Below, in pieces: positions 5,541 through 5,609 of a stretch of DNA of 5,609 bases; position 1 is the stretch's first letter; every line of letters begins with the position of its first letter. Under the pieces are notes generated by a model. That model did no database searches, was not told the DNA's origin, and saw only the letters and a program-made list of their open reading frames with translations. Source of the DNA: Aquamicrobium sp. (GTDB lineage: Bacteria; Pseudomonadota; Alphaproteobacteria; Rhizobiales; Rhizobiaceae); contig JACZJD010000488.1 of the NCBI GenBank assembly GCA_014860725.1, positions 1-5,609 of the forward strand. Reading direction: 5' to 3'. The position numbers were made by a program, and so were the translations under genes.

Positions 5541-5609
5541 TCATCCCGGCCGAGCGGAGCGAGAGCCGGGACCCATTGGCCGGGAGATCGTGTGGCACGG
5601 CCCGGTCCC
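5541..5609. repeat. REP-like palindromic intergenic repeat, runs off the window
   Basis: TCCCGGC (5544-5550) pairs with GCCGGGA (5565-5571) around the 14 nt loop CGAGCGGAGCGAGA. The pattern resembles short palindromic repeats that I recall as common between genes of Hyphomicrobiales and other alphaproteobacteria. GGGACC (5568-5573) is repeated inverted as GGTCCC at the very end (5604-5609), which suggests that the element continues past the window as a mirrored copy. No gene with a ribosome site is seen in this stretch. Family membership is from memory; copy number was not checked. Confidence 0.6.

Noticed and set aside
5489..5609. Possible divergent plus-strand gene starting at ATG 5489, open to the window edge
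   Set aside because: No ribosome site precedes it, its ATG lies within a palindrome, and it reads straight through the REP-like repeat. Forty codons without homology are not enough.

Overview
The window is GC-rich, fully coding on the minus strand, and reads as one operon for a branched-chain/hydrophobic amino acid (HAAT, Liv-type) ABC uptake system followed by a racemase/isomerase-type enzyme. The high GC, strong G/C preference at third codon positions, tight 4-8 bp gene overlaps, GTG starts and a palindromic intergenic repeat of the TCATCCCGGC...GCCGGGA kind suggest an alphaproteobacterium, probably Hyphomicrobiales (Rhizobiales). This taxonomic guess rests on composition and recall of similar repeats, not on a search.

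Layout in the direction of transcription (right to left): 5541-5609 is a REP-like palindromic repeat that probably runs past the window edge. 5383-5540 is the upstream region of the operon, with a conspicuously A+T-richer stretch (about 5411-5500) carrying several short palindromes, a possible promoter and an operator-like inverted repeat. 4288-5382 is a periplasmic substrate-binding protein (livK type). 4133-4287 is a 155 bp gap whose main feature is a very strong GC hairpin directly after the livK stop. 3239-4132 (livH-type permease), 2293-3246 (livM-type permease), 1539-2300 (livG-type ATPase) and 808-1542 (livF-type ATPase) follow with overlapping ends. After 51 bp comes a gene of the Asp/Glu racemase - maleate isomerase - EutA superfamily (756 to beyond base 1), which is cut by the window edge.

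Working together: the binding protein would capture a small amino-acid-like or carboxylate ligand in the periplasm and deliver it to the LivH/LivM channel, powered by the LivG/LivF ATPases. The enzyme at the 3' end may convert the imported compound or a downstream product. The substrate cannot be read from the sequence. Gene symbols are given by family position, not as a claim of leucine specificity.

I do not see a new defence system, mobile element, CRISPR array, tRNA or rRNA. The points most worth a second look are the transporter-enzyme pairing, the livK-livH hairpin, the palindrome-rich control region and the terminal repeat. The long plus-strand open frames opposite every gene are composition artefacts.
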